Source of the DNA: Cryobacterium sp. Y50
GTDB taxonomy: Bacteria > Actinomycetota > Actinomycetes > Actinomycetales > Microbacteriaceae
DNA length: 64,000 nt
Reading direction: 5' to 3'
NCBI RefSeq assembly: GCF_002929805.1
Contig: NZ_PJJM01000095.1
Span: 60,764 to 124,763, forward strand
The notes below the pieces were generated by a model. It was not told where the DNA came from, did no database searches, and worked only from the letters and a program-made list of their open reading frames with translations. Position 1 is the first letter of the stretch. Each line of letters begins with the position of its first letter. Shown here one piece after another: positions 1 through 8,067 of this stretch. The position numbers and the translations under genes were made by a program.

Positions 1-2
1 GG

Positions 3-1019
3 ATCGTCGTCGGCCAGATCCCCGCTGCGCGTCCCCTGCTCGTCGGAGCGCTCGCACCCGGCCTCGCGGTCGCTACCAAATCGTTCATGCAGCTCGGAAT
101 CGTGCTCCTCGGCCTCAAACTCAGCCTCGTCGACATCGCCGCGCTCGGCTGGGTGACAATCGCGACCACGGTCGCGATTGTGCTCATGGCCTTCGCCGGT
201 ACTCTCGGACTCGGCCGCTGGTTCGGCCTGCCCGGTCATCAGCCCCTGCTCATCGCCACCGGATTCAGCATCTGCGGCGCCTCGGCAATCGGGGCCATGA
301 GCGGCGTCGTCAAGGCGAAAGACGAGGAGACCGCCACCCCGATTGCCCTGGTGACCCTGTGCGGAACCCTTGCGATCGCCGTGTTGCCGCTGTTGTGGCA
401 TCCGCTTGGGCTCAGCGCCCTGCAATTCGGACACTGGGTCGGCGCCGGCGTGCACGACGTCGGCCAGGTCGTCGCGACCGCACAAATCGCCGGCTCGGCC
501 GCTCTGGCCGTCGCCCTCGTCGTCAAACTCACCCGCGTGCTCATGCTCGCCCCGATCGTGGCCGTCGCGTCTATAGTCGAGCGCCGTCGTCTCGGCGTGA
601 TCGAAGCGGATGCCGCCACTCCGGTCGACCCCGCGGGCGGCGACGTTGGCGTGTCTGGCCCAGGTTTCGCTGACCGCGCTTCCTCTGACTCACCTGCCGC
701 AGAGCCCGGCGCCGGCGACCCAGCCGGGTCTGGCCCCGTCGCCCGAATCTCTTCGTCGACGAGGCCACCGATCGTTCCGCTGTTCGTCGCGGGGTTCATC
801 GTCGCGATGCTGGTGCGTACGCTGATTCCGCTGCCCGTTGAGGTCCTCGAGACCACTGACCTGCTGCAAACCGCACTGCTGGCCATGGCGCTTTTTGCCC
901 TCGGGGCGGCCGTCAATCTCGGCACGTTGCTGCGCACGGGTGGCCGGGCACTGGCCGTCGGGCTGCTCTCCTGGTCTCTGATCGCCGCACTGGCCTTCGG
1001 TGCCGTGCAGCTTTTCTGA
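3..1019 (+). CDS. YeiH/YadS-family putative sulfate exporter, 5'-truncated by window edge
   Basis: The frame is open from base 3 to a TGA ending at 1019, so the N-terminus lies outside the window. The protein is almost entirely hydrophobic, with alternating membrane segments, and contains the family-typical stretches SFMQLGIVLLGLKLSL and FSICGASAIGAMSGVVKAKDEE followed by VGAGVHDVGQVVATAQ. These match the UPF0324/YeiH family, which is annotated as putative sulfate exporter by homology only. A hydrophilic Ala/Gly/Pro/Ser-rich loop of about 50 residues (around 600-765) separates the last membrane segments and is probably cytoplasmic and non-conserved. It is not obviously linked to the downstream nag genes. 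Confidence 0.8.
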   Translation: MVVGQIPAARPLLVGALAPGLAVATKSFMQLGIVLLGLKLSLVDIAALGWVTIATTVAIVLMAFAGTLGLGRWFGLPGHQPLLIATGFSICGASAIGAMSGVVKAKDEETATPIALVTLCGTLAIAVLPLLWHPLGLSALQFGHWVGAGVHDVGQVVATAQIAGSAALAVALVVKLTRVLMLAPIVAVASIVERRRLGVIEADAATPVDPAGGDVGVSGPGFADRASSDSPAAEPGAGDPAGSGPVARISSSTRPPIVPLFVAGFIVAMLVRTLIPLPVEVLETTDLLQTALLAMALFALGAAVNLGTLLRTGGRALAVGLLSWSLIAALAFGAVQLF

Positions 1020-1022
1020 CCA

Positions 1023-1050
1023 TTGATGATCGAATTTGCTACTCTAGAGT
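1023..1050 (+). promoter_or_regulatory. Possible promoter of nagB
   Basis: TTGATG (1023-1028), a 16-base spacer and TAGAGT (1045-1050) resemble -35 and -10 hexamers and lie just after the stop of the upstream transporter and 25 bases before the nagB start. Assigned by eye only. Confidence 0.3.
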
Positions 1051-1075
1051 CAGAAGTAATCACTTAGGAGCGCGC

Positions 1076-1861
1076 ATGGCTGAGATCGTCGTTGTCGAGA
1101 GCAAGCAGGCCGCGGGGGAGCTGGTAGCCACAGAAATTCGCCGGCTGATCGAGTCGAAGGCCGATACCGTGCTGGGGCTCGCGACCGGGTCTACGCCCTT
1201 GCCGGTCTATGCGGCCCTCGCGGCATCGTTCCGGGCTAACCCGCTCGACGTGTCGCGGGTGCGTGGATTCGCGCTCGACGAATATGTAGGGCTGCCTGCG
1301 GAGCACCCCGAAAGCTATCGCACGGTGATTACCCGTGACGTCATCGGGCCGCTCGGCTTGACGCCGAACCAGATTCAGGTTCCGAACGGTGACGTTGCGA
1401 CGCTCGAGCACGCCGGCGCAAAATACGAGCGTGCGATCGAGGCCGCCGGCGGAATCGACCTGCAGATTCTCGGCATCGGCCGCACCGGCCACCTCGGATT
1501 CAACGAACCCGGCTCCTCCTTCGCCTCATGCACCCGGGTCAAGACTCTTGCCCCGAAGTCCCGCGCAGATAACGCGCGCTTCTTCGCTTTGCCCGAGGAC
1601 GTACCCAGGCACTGCATCACGCAGGGGCTCGGCACAATCCGGCGCGCCCGCCATCTCGTGCTGCTCGCGTTCGGCGTTGAGAAGGCCACCGCGATCGCGG
1701 CCGCGGTCGAGGGCCCGGTAACCGCAAGCCAGCCCGGGTCGGCCATTCAGTTGCACGCGCACGTCACGGTCGTCCTCGACGAAGAAGCCGCCGCCCAGCT
1801 CGCCGGTCTCGACTACTACCGCTACATCTGGGCCAACAAGCCAGCCTGGCAGGGCATCTGA
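1076..1861 (+). CDS. nagB: Glucosamine-6-phosphate deaminase
   Basis: Converts glucosamine-6-phosphate to fructose-6-phosphate and ammonia in the cytoplasm, the last step of N-acetylglucosamine catabolism. At 261 residues it has normal family length. Motifs visible: LGLATGSTPLPVY (about 33-45, phosphate loop), FALDEYVGLPAEHPESY (about 65-81, with the catalytic Asp of DEY) and LGIGRTGHLGFNEPGSS (about 132-148, with the catalytic His and Glu). The residue two before that His, Asp in Escherichia coli NagB, is Thr here. The ATG is preceded by AGGAG at 1066-1070. It converges with nagA; the two are separated by about 100 bases that hold only a weak CCGAC/GTCGG hairpin at 1868-1884. Confidence 0.93.
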   Translation: MAEIVVVESKQAAGELVATEIRRLIESKADTVLGLATGSTPLPVYAALAASFRANPLDVSRVRGFALDEYVGLPAEHPESYRTVITRDVIGPLGLTPNQIQVPNGDVATLEHAGAKYERAIEAAGGIDLQILGIGRTGHLGFNEPGSSFASCTRVKTLAPKSRADNARFFALPEDVPRHCITQGLGTIRRARHLVLLAFGVEKATAIAAAVEGPVTASQPGSAIQLHAHVTVVLDEEAAAQLAGLDYYRYIWANKPAWQGI

Positions 1862-1960
1862 GCCGTGCCGACGGTGCCTGTCGGTACCCAACACGGGCAG
1901 AATTGGAACACTCCGGGTAAATCGAGTCGAGATTGCGGCGGTTCTCGAAATCTGCCGGTG

Positions 1961-3340
1961 TTATCTAGGCGGAATGTCGAACGAGAGCCGTTGCCCCGCA
2001 GCGAAGACCTCCTCGACCGCGAAGTCGTCACTCAGGAGCACGGCGTCGGCGGCGAATCCGGGAGCGAGCAGCCCGAGATCGTGCGCGCGGCCAATAGCGC
2101 GGGCCGGCGTCTCGGTCAGCGCGGTCACGGCCTCCGCGATCGGTATTCCTACCTCGAAGACTGCCCGCCGCAGTGCCGCATCGAGGGTCAGCGTCGACCC
2201 CGCTATCGCTCCGCAAACGGCTGCCGCCTCGTCGCGGGCAGACCCGATGACCGCGCCGCCCACGCGATCTACGACGCCGATAGTGCGATCGACCATGCGG
2301 TCTACAGTGCGGTCGACAGTGCGGTCAACGCTGCGGGCGTCGACGGCGAGCCGGGCGACTCCGTCGACCACGACCACCGCGAGCGACCCCAACCGATACT
2401 CGCCGTCGCCAAACCCGGTCGCGGCCATCGCGTCGGTCACCAGGGCGATGCGCCCGGGAGCCCCGGCGAAGGCGAGGCGCACCACCTCCGGATGCACGTG
2501 CACCCCATCGTTGATGATCTCGAGCGTGACCCCGCCCGACCGCATCGCTGCCACCACCGGGCCCGGCGCCCGGTGATGAATGCCGTGCATGGCGTTGAAT
2601 GCGTGCGTGAGCACGGACGCACCCGCATTGAATGCGGCGCAGGCCTGGGAGTAGTCTGCGGCGCTGTGTCCGATCGCGACAGCGACCCCGGCGTCGACGA
2701 AGCGAGTAATGGCGGCCCCGGCGCCGGGCAGCTCGGGGGCGAGCGTGATCTGACGCAGGTACCCGTGGGAGGCGAGGAGCAGGCGATCGGTGGCTGCGGC
2801 ATCCGCTGCCCGTAGCAGCGCCGGATCGTGCGCGCCGCGAAAAGCAGCGTCGAGGAACGGGCCCTCAAGGTGCGCGCCGAGAACGAGCGGGTCCGCTTCG
2901 GCGGCGGCGGCGATGATGCCGAGCCGGGATTCGAGGTCGAATAGCTGAGCGGTCACCAACGAGAGCACCGACCGGGTCGTGCCGTGCGCCCGATGCACGG
3001 CGAGAGCGGTGCGAATGCCCGACAAGCCGTCGTCGAAGGCGGCCCCGCCCGCTCCGTGGCAGTGAATATCGATGAAGCCCGGCGTCAGCCAGCGCCCGCG
3101 GGCATCGACGATCTCGGCAGCGGATGCCGCAGCGGGCGTCCCCCCGCCCCGCGTCGACACCGAAACGGTCGCGAAATCGGCCGCGGAGGCTGACTTCGAG
3201 GTCGAACCGACGAGACCACGCCAGCAATCGCCCGTGCCGACCGCTGACACGGTGTCGCTGGCGAACGCGACCCACGCATCGAGTGTCAGGGTACCTCCGG
3301 ACACGAGCCGCGCCGAGTGGATTACCCGGGTCACGTTCAT
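1961..3340 (-). CDS. nagA: N-acetylglucosamine-6-phosphate deacetylase
   Basis: Amidohydrolase that deacetylates GlcNAc-6-phosphate to feed NagB. Key elements: DIHCHGAGG (about 91-99, metal-binding HxH), LGAHLEGPFL (about 154-163, metal Glu), IGHSAA and THAFNAMHG, DGVHVHPE, and VTDAMAATG (about 301-309, catalytic Asp). The chosen ATG at 3338-3340 has GGGAGG just upstream; a longer open frame runs back to 3445 but would overlap the regulator gene and begins with unrelated sequence. The 459-residue protein is longer than the usual 380-400 because of two insertions: a Ser/Ala/Gly-rich stretch near residues 45-75 and a repeat-bearing stretch near 336-378. It lies 94 bases downstream of the DeoR regulator and is probably cotranscribed with it. 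Confidence 0.92.
   Translation of the reverse strand: MNVTRVIHSARLVSGGTLTLDAWVAFASDTVSAVGTGDCWRGLVGSTSKSASAADFATVSVSTRGGGTPAAASAAEIVDARGRWLTPGFIDIHCHGAGGAAFDDGLSGIRTALAVHRAHGTTRSVLSLVTAQLFDLESRLGIIAAAAEADPLVLGAHLEGPFLDAAFRGAHDPALLRAADAAATDRLLLASHGYLRQITLAPELPGAGAAITRFVDAGVAVAIGHSAADYSQACAAFNAGASVLTHAFNAMHGIHHRAPGPVVAAMRSGGVTLEIINDGVHVHPEVVRLAFAGAPGRIALVTDAMAATGFGDGEYRLGSLAVVVVDGVARLAVDARSVDRTVDRTVDRMVDRTIGVVDRVGGAVIGSARDEAAAVCGAIAGSTLTLDAALRRAVFEVGIPIAEAVTALTETPARAIGRAHDLGLLAPGFAADAVLLSDDFAVEEVFAAGQRLSFDIPPR
2282..2329. repeat. 12-bp tandem repeat, four copies, inside nagA
   Basis: Four consecutive 12-mers of the form AGTGCGGTCGAC with a few substitutions (2282-2293, 2294-2305, 2306-2317, 2318-2329). 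On the coding strand they give a Val-Asp-Arg-Thr/Met tetrapeptide repeat within a family-atypical insertion of NagA. Confidence 0.85.
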
Positions 3341-3434
3341 GACGCCTCCCGTCCGGTGAAATCGCCGTGAGCAAACCGGGCCGCGTCCAGGCCGTTGAGC
3401 AGAGACCCGCCGCGCCGCGCCGCGCACACCACGC

Positions 3435-4220
3435 TCACGCGACAATCACCTCGAGCCCGGCCTCGGCGAAAGCGGCCAGCTGCTCGGCCGATATGCCGGC
3501 GTCGGTGATGAGCGCGCTGAACTGGTCGAGGGCGTTGAGGGCGGCGAAGGCTACACGTCCGATCTTGCTCGAATCCGCCACGAGCACCGCTCGGGTGGCC
3601 CGCCCGGCCATGAGGGTGTTGACGGCGGCTTCGCGCTCGTCGTTCACCGTGGCCCCGAGTACCGGGTCGATGCCGTTCACCCCGATGAACGCCAGATCGA
3701 GGCGCACCTGGGTGAGCACCGATTCGGCGTAGGCGCCGACCAGCTCGTAGGAGCGCGCGTGTACGACTCCGCCGGTCACCACGGTCTTGATCTGCGGCCG
3801 CATCGCGAGTTGCGCGGCAATATTGATCGCGTTCGTCACGACCGTGAGGTTGGCGTGCGGGCTGGCCTGCGCAATATCCGCGCGGGAACTCAGCACACCG
3901 GCAATTGCGGTACTGGTCGTGCCGCCGCAGAGCCCGACGATATCGCCGCGGGTCACGAGTGCGCTCGCCGCCTGGGCGATCTGCAGTTTCTCGGGCGCAT
4001 GCCGTTCCTGCTTGTAGCGTGCCGGCAGGTCGTAGGCGACGGATTGCCCGATCGCACCGCCGCGCGTGCGGGTGAGCAGCTGCTGCTCGGCGAGGGTATC
4101 GAGGTCCCGGCGCGCGGTCGCGGCAGACACTCCGAGCTTGGTGATGATGTCATCGACCTCAACCTGCCCCGAATCGGCGAGCAGGTCGAGCACGGCGGCG
4201 AGCCGTTCGGCGCGGTTCAT
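3435..4220 (-). CDS. DeoR/GlpR-family transcriptional regulator
   Basis: A 261-residue DNA-binding regulator. The N-terminus carries a winged helix-turn-helix with the family signature (VEVDDIITKLGVSAATARRD, about residues 19-38, then LDTLAEQQLLTRTRGGAI). The rest is a DeoR sensor domain of the sugar-isomerase-like fold, which in this family binds phosphorylated sugars. It sits between nagA and a ROK kinase on the same strand, with an ATGA overlap to the kinase, so it probably responds to an amino-sugar phosphate and controls this operon. The effector is inference from the neighbourhood. Confidence 0.88.
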   Translation of the reverse strand: MNRAERLAAVLDLLADSGQVEVDDIITKLGVSAATARRDLDTLAEQQLLTRTRGGAIGQSVAYDLPARYKQERHAPEKLQIAQAASALVTRGDIVGLCGGTTSTAIAGVLSSRADIAQASPHANLTVVTNAINIAAQLAMRPQIKTVVTGGVVHARSYELVGAYAESVLTQVRLDLAFIGVNGIDPVLGATVNDEREAAVNTLMAGRATRAVLVADSSKIGRVAFAALNALDQFSALITDAGISAEQLAAFAEAGLEVIVA

Positions 4221-5260
4221 GGTCGCTCGCTTTCGTGAAGGGTCGGATCATCAAGAGACGCTCGGGCGCCAGCAAATTGCGCGGACTGCGCGGTCGCTAT
4301 GGTCGGGGAGTAGGCCGCTGCAGACGCCTCGACCTCCAATGCCCCGCGCGCCCGCAGCGCCGCCCCGAGTAACCCGGCGTTTTCGCCAAGCAACGCCGGC
4401 ACGATAAGCGGATGCCGGTGAAAGCTCAGCAGCGCGTTCACCCGTTCCCGAAGCGGTTCGAACAGGGCAGGCCCGGCCTGAGCGAGCCCGCCGCCGATCA
4501 CAATCGCCTCCGGCGCGAGCACTGCGGCGAGTTGGGCGATGGTCACCGCCAAGGCATCGAGCGCCTCGGTCCAGACCCGCTCGGCAGCCGGGTCGCCGAC
4601 CGCCACACGGGCAAGCACGAATCGCGCGCCCGCCGGGGGCGTGCCGGTCAACAATCCGTAGCGGCGCGAAATGGCGCCGGCGGAGGCGAGTGTTTCGAGG
4701 CATCCGTTCGCGCCGCACGCGCACGGCAGGCCGTGCGGCTCGACGATCGAGTGTCCGAGCTCGCCGGCGAACCCACCGGCGCTGTGTGGACGGCCGCCGA
4801 GAAACAGCGAGCAGGAGAGCCCGGTGCCGATCACGATAACGATTACATCGGAGAATCCGTGCGCGGCTCCGAGCGCGAACTCGGCCGCGCCGGCCGCCCG
4901 CGCGTCGTGTGAGAAGGAGGCTGGCAGCCCCAGCCGCGCACCGGCCAGTGTCTGAAACGGAATTTCGGTCCAGTTCAGATTGACGGCGCGGTGCACGATT
5001 CCGACGGAGTCGTCGATGATTCCGGGGGCGATCAGGCCGACCGCCTGCGGGGCGACGCGCGGAAAATTACTGATCAGGGCGTCGGCGAGCTGTTGCACCT
5101 GGTCGAGTACGGCATCCGCTGTGCCGTCGGGCGATACCGCGGTCGGGGCCCGGCGCACCCCGATCAGGTTGCCATCTGCGTCGACCAGGGCGCCCTTAAT
5201 GTCGGTGCCGCCGATGTCGAACGCGAGCACGGGGGCGCCGGGCCCAAGTAGAGGGGTCAT
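4217..5260 (-). CDS. ROK-family sugar kinase, probable N-acetylglucosamine kinase
   Basis: ATP-dependent sugar kinase of 347 residues. It has the phosphate-binding motif LAFDIGGTDIKGALVD (about 12-27), a catalytic-region FSHDARAA (about 116-123), and the complete ROK zinc motif GLPCACGANGCLE (Cys at about 180, 182 and 187). Such a kinase would phosphorylate hexoses or N-acetylhexosamines arriving through an ABC transporter; the nagA and nagB neighbours suggest GlcNAc. The start is set at the ATG before TPLLGPGAPVLAFD, because this puts the DIGGTD loop where ROK kinases have it; the open frame extends to 5329 without a better signal. It overlaps the DeoR gene by 4 bases. Confidence 0.87.
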   Translation of the reverse strand: MTPLLGPGAPVLAFDIGGTDIKGALVDADGNLIGVRRAPTAVSPDGTADAVLDQVQQLADALISNFPRVAPQAVGLIAPGIIDDSVGIVHRAVNLNWTEIPFQTLAGARLGLPASFSHDARAAGAAEFALGAAHGFSDVIVIVIGTGLSCSLFLGGRPHSAGGFAGELGHSIVEPHGLPCACGANGCLETLASAGAISRRYGLLTGTPPAGARFVLARVAVGDPAAERVWTEALDALAVTIAQLAAVLAPEAIVIGGGLAQAGPALFEPLRERVNALLSFHRHPLIVPALLGENAGLLGAALRARGALEVEASAAAYSPTIATAQSAQFAGARASLDDPTLHESERP

Positions 5261-5319
5261 AAGGGGTCCGAAATTGATTGATACTGATCGAAAACGAGGC
5301 TTCTCAATCACTGTAGTCG

Positions 5320-5349
5320 TTGACAACACCGCGTCAACGCGCCTACTCT
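5320..5349 (+). promoter_or_regulatory. Promoter of the ROK-regulator/ABC transporter operon
   Basis: A perfect TTGACA -35 hexamer (5320-5325) is followed after 18 bases by TACTCT (5344-5349) as a -10. The predicted start of transcription is about 5356, immediately before the palindrome at 5362-5384. Confidence 0.55.
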
Positions 5350-5361
5350 GAACTCACGGCA

Positions 5362-5384
5362 ATTATGCAAACGACTTGCATAAT
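5362..5384. promoter_or_regulatory. Perfect 9-5-9 inverted repeat, probable ROK repressor operator
   Basis: ATTATGCAA, a 5-base spacer ACGAC, then TTGCATAAT: both 9-base arms match exactly. It lies just downstream of the predicted promoter start and about 30 bases before the ROK regulator gene, in the divergent region shared with the kinase-DeoR-nagA operon. Its position would let a bound repressor block transcription. Assignment to the adjacent ROK protein is inference; the DeoR protein is an alternative. Confidence 0.65.
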
Positions 5385-5413
5385 GCTCACCACGACGTGA
5401 GAGAGATATCGCC

Positions 5414-6760
5414 ATGGCACTGTCCGGACACCACGAACGTGAAATGCTCGCTTTTCGCCGCCGCAATTCCGCCGCCTGTATCGGCGCTCTGCGCGACCAC
5501 GGCGTGCTCACGGTCAGTGAACTGGCCCGCATTACCGGCCTCTCCCGACCCACCGTCGAATCGATCGTCGCCGACTTCGAAACCCACGGCCTGGTCACGC
5601 ACGAGCAGCAGGCGGCCACCGCTACCAAAGGCCGCCCGGCCCGCCGGGTCGCATTCAACGCCTCCGCCGGTTACGTCGCCGGCATAGATCTTGGGCTGCA
5701 CCGCGTCACAGTGCTGATCAGCGACCTCGCCGGCACCATCGTCGGTACCGCGCTCCATGACATCGACACCGACATCACCGGATCCGAACTCATCAGCCTC
5801 GCCGCCGCGACCCTCAAACGGGCGCTCGCCAGACTTGACGCGACCCGGCTCGCCGCTGTCACGGTCTGCATTTCGGGCATAGTAGATGCCTCCGGCCGAG
5901 TCCTGCAGAGCAACGTGCTGCCCGAATGGAACGGACTCGGCCTGTCCGCGAGCCTCAGCCGGCAGTTGGCCTGCCCCGTCATCGTCGAAAATGACGTCAA
6001 CATGGCCGCTCTCGGCGAGCTGCACGCCGGTGCGGCGCAGAACGCCGACGACGTCGTGTTCATCATGGTCGGGCACCGCGTGAGCGCCGCCATCATCCTC
6101 GGCGGAGCGCTGCACCGCGGCCGAAACTTTGCCGCCGGCGAGGTCGGCGACCTCGAATCCACCGGCTGGGGCTACCAAGACGTGCACGAGACGAGCGTGC
6201 TCGGCGCGTTTCTCGGACGTGACCCGGAAGAGGTCTTTGCCGCAGCACAGGCTGGTGACGCGGACGCCCTGCAGCTGGTCTCCCGGTTCGCGCACCGCAT
6301 TATCCGCGGCATCGCCGTCGTCGGGCTGACCGTCGACCCCGACGTCATCGTGATCGGCGGCGGGCTCTCCGTCGGGCCAGTGCTGCTCGGTGTGCTGCAG
6401 GCCGAACTTGCCCGCCTGGTTACCCGCAGCACGCAGCCGCCGCTCGTCTCGTCGGCCCTCGGCCGCAACGGCGTCGCCCTCGGTGGCCTGGTGCGGTCCC
6501 TCGAAGTCCTCTCGGAACGCCTCTACGGCTCCACCGACATCACCGTGCCGCGGTTCAGTTTGCCCGCCATTGGCTCCATTCAAGCTGATGCCGCCGCGTC
6601 CGGAGTCGCGAATCCTGACGCCGCGGACTTCGGCACCAGTGCCGCCACGACTGAGCCGGGCGTGACTGGGCCGGCCGCAGCCGAGTCCGTCACCTTCGGT
6701 GCCCGCCTGGCAACCTACGCGGCCAGTGCAAACGCCACCGCCACCCACTCACTTTCCTGA
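5414..6760 (+). CDS. ROK-family transcriptional repressor
   Basis: A 448-residue NagC/XylR-type regulator. The N-terminal winged helix-turn-helix is clear (LTVSELARITGLSRPTVESIV, about residues 34-54), followed by a ROK fold beginning VAGIDLGLHRVTVLISD. The region where ROK kinases have their cysteine zinc motif (after FAAGEVGDLESTG) has no cysteines, so it is probably a sugar-sensing regulator rather than an active kinase. The last 60 or so residues are an Ala/Thr-rich tail not expected in the family. It is the first gene of the transport operon, 29 bases before the binding-protein gene, and likely autoregulates through the palindrome at 5362-5384. Confidence 0.88.
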   Translation: MALSGHHEREMLAFRRRNSAACIGALRDHGVLTVSELARITGLSRPTVESIVADFETHGLVTHEQQAATATKGRPARRVAFNASAGYVAGIDLGLHRVTVLISDLAGTIVGTALHDIDTDITGSELISLAAATLKRALARLDATRLAAVTVCISGIVDASGRVLQSNVLPEWNGLGLSASLSRQLACPVIVENDVNMAALGELHAGAAQNADDVVFIMVGHRVSAAIILGGALHRGRNFAAGEVGDLESTGWGYQDVHETSVLGAFLGRDPEEVFAAAQAGDADALQLVSRFAHRIIRGIAVVGLTVDPDVIVIGGGLSVGPVLLGVLQAELARLVTRSTQPPLVSSALGRNGVALGGLVRSLEVLSERLYGSTDITVPRFSLPAIGSIQADAAASGVANPDAADFGTSAATTEPGVTGPAAAESVTFGARLATYAASANATATHSLS

Positions 6761-6789
6761 CCATCCATCACACACAGCAGGGGATTCCC

Positions 6790-8067
6790 ATGAGAAAAAT
6801 CACCAGACTGGCGCCACTGGCGCTCGTCGCCGCACTCGCTCTGACCTCGTGTTCGGCACCGGCAGCATCCGACGAAGCAGTCACTGAAGACTCGCAAGCA
6901 TCGATCAGCTACGCCATCTGGGACGAGAACCAGGTTCCGGCACTCGAGGCGAACATCGCCGCGTTCAACGAGATCTATCCGAACATTGAAGTGAAGATCG
7001 ACATCACTCCGTGGGCGCAGTACTGGACCAAGCTGCAGACCCAGGCCTCCGGCGACACCCTGCCCGACGTGTTCTGGATGAACGGCCCCAACTTTCAGCT
7101 CTACGCCGCCAACGACCAGCTCGAGCCGATGACCAACCTCATCGACGACGGCACCGTCGACCCGGCCAACTACGTCGAGGTGCTCAATGACCTCTACTCC
7201 TTCAATGATCAGCAGTACGGCATGCCCAAGGACTTCGACACGGTCGCCCTCTGGTATAACAAGGTGATTCTGGCCGAGGCCGGCGTTGACATTCCCGACG
7301 ACACTTGGACCTGGGAAGACTTCGCCACCGCGGCAAAAACCGTGAGTGACACCCTCGCTGACCAGGGCATCTACGGCGTTGCGACCGGCCTGACCGGAGG
7401 CCAGGAAGGCTACTACAACACCATTTTGCAGGCGGGCGGCAGCATCCTCTCTGAAGATGGGACGACCAGCGGCTATGACGATCCGAAGACGATCAAGGGT
7501 CTGCAGTTCTGGGCCGATCTCATCGCTGACGGTTCGAGCCCGAGCCTGCAGCAGCTCTCCGACACCCCGCACAACGCCTGGTTCACCAGCAGCAAGACCG
7601 CATTCTTTTGGTCGGGCACCTGGAGCGTCGCCGAACTCGCCGCCGCGAGCAACACCCTCGACTTGAACGTCGCCCCGCTGCCGCAGGATGAGAAGCAGGC
7701 CACTGTCATTCACGGTCTCGCCAACGTCGTCTCGGCGGGCAGCGAGAACAAGTCGGCCGCGCAGGCCTTCCAGGCCTACCTCGGCACCGAAGAAGCGCAG
7801 ACCCTGCAGGCCGAAATGGGAGCGGCCAACCCCGCCTTCATCGGTGCCGGCCAGGCCTTCCTCGACTCGGTCGAACACTTCGACCTTGAGGTCTTCATCG
7901 ATGAAGCCGACAACTATGCCTACCCGTTCCCGGTCTCCAAGGACACCGCGGCCTGGACCACGATTGAGAACGAGCTGCTGCCGCAGGCATTCTCCGGCAC
8001 CCGCACCGTCGAAGACGTTGCCAATGAGCTGGCCACCCGTATGAACAAAGCGCTGGCCGCAGAATGA
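6790..8067 (+). CDS. ABC sugar-binding lipoprotein (solute-binding protein family 1)
   Basis: Extracytoplasmic sugar receptor of 425 residues tethered to the membrane. The signal peptide ends in a lipobox, LALTSC, with Cys at about residue 21, followed by Ser/Ala/Asp-rich linker. The mature part has the family 1 pattern: ISYAIWDENQ near the start, FNEIYPNIEVKIDITPW, LPDVFWMNGPNF, and the GMPKDFDTVALWYNKVIL segment typical of carbohydrate receptors. A GGGGA ribosome-binding site precedes the ATG. It is followed by two permease genes with a 4-base overlap, giving the standard CUT1 arrangement. The exact sugar cannot be read from the sequence; the nag genes argue for an amino sugar or its oligomer. 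Confidence 0.92.
   Translation: MRKITRLAPLALVAALALTSCSAPAASDEAVTEDSQASISYAIWDENQVPALEANIAAFNEIYPNIEVKIDITPWAQYWTKLQTQASGDTLPDVFWMNGPNFQLYAANDQLEPMTNLIDDGTVDPANYVEVLNDLYSFNDQQYGMPKDFDTVALWYNKVILAEAGVDIPDDTWTWEDFATAAKTVSDTLADQGIYGVATGLTGGQEGYYNTILQAGGSILSEDGTTSGYDDPKTIKGLQFWADLIADGSSPSLQQLSDTPHNAWFTSSKTAFFWSGTWSVAELAAASNTLDLNVAPLPQDEKQATVIHGLANVVSAGSENKSAAQAFQAYLGTEEAQTLQAEMGAANPAFIGAGQAFLDSVEHFDLEVFIDEADNYAYPFPVSKDTAAWTTIENELLPQAFSGTRTVEDVANELATRMNKALAAE

Noticed and set aside
239..1063. Long minus-strand open frame opposite the transporter gene
   Set aside because: Low-complexity Ala/Ser/Arg/Thr sequence, typical of antisense frames in high-GC DNA; no start signal or motif.
1868..1884. CCGAC/GTCGG hairpin between nagB and nagA as a terminator
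   Set aside because: Only a 5-bp stem and no T-run; too weak to call.
1865..2815. Plus-strand open frame opposite nagA
   Set aside because: Asp/Arg/Gly/His-rich shadow sequence with no family features, whereas the minus strand encodes a complete NagA.
5387..6748. 453-residue minus-strand frame opposite the ROK regulator
   Set aside because: Gly/Asp/Val-rich shadow sequence; the plus strand has the helix-turn-helix and ROK motifs.
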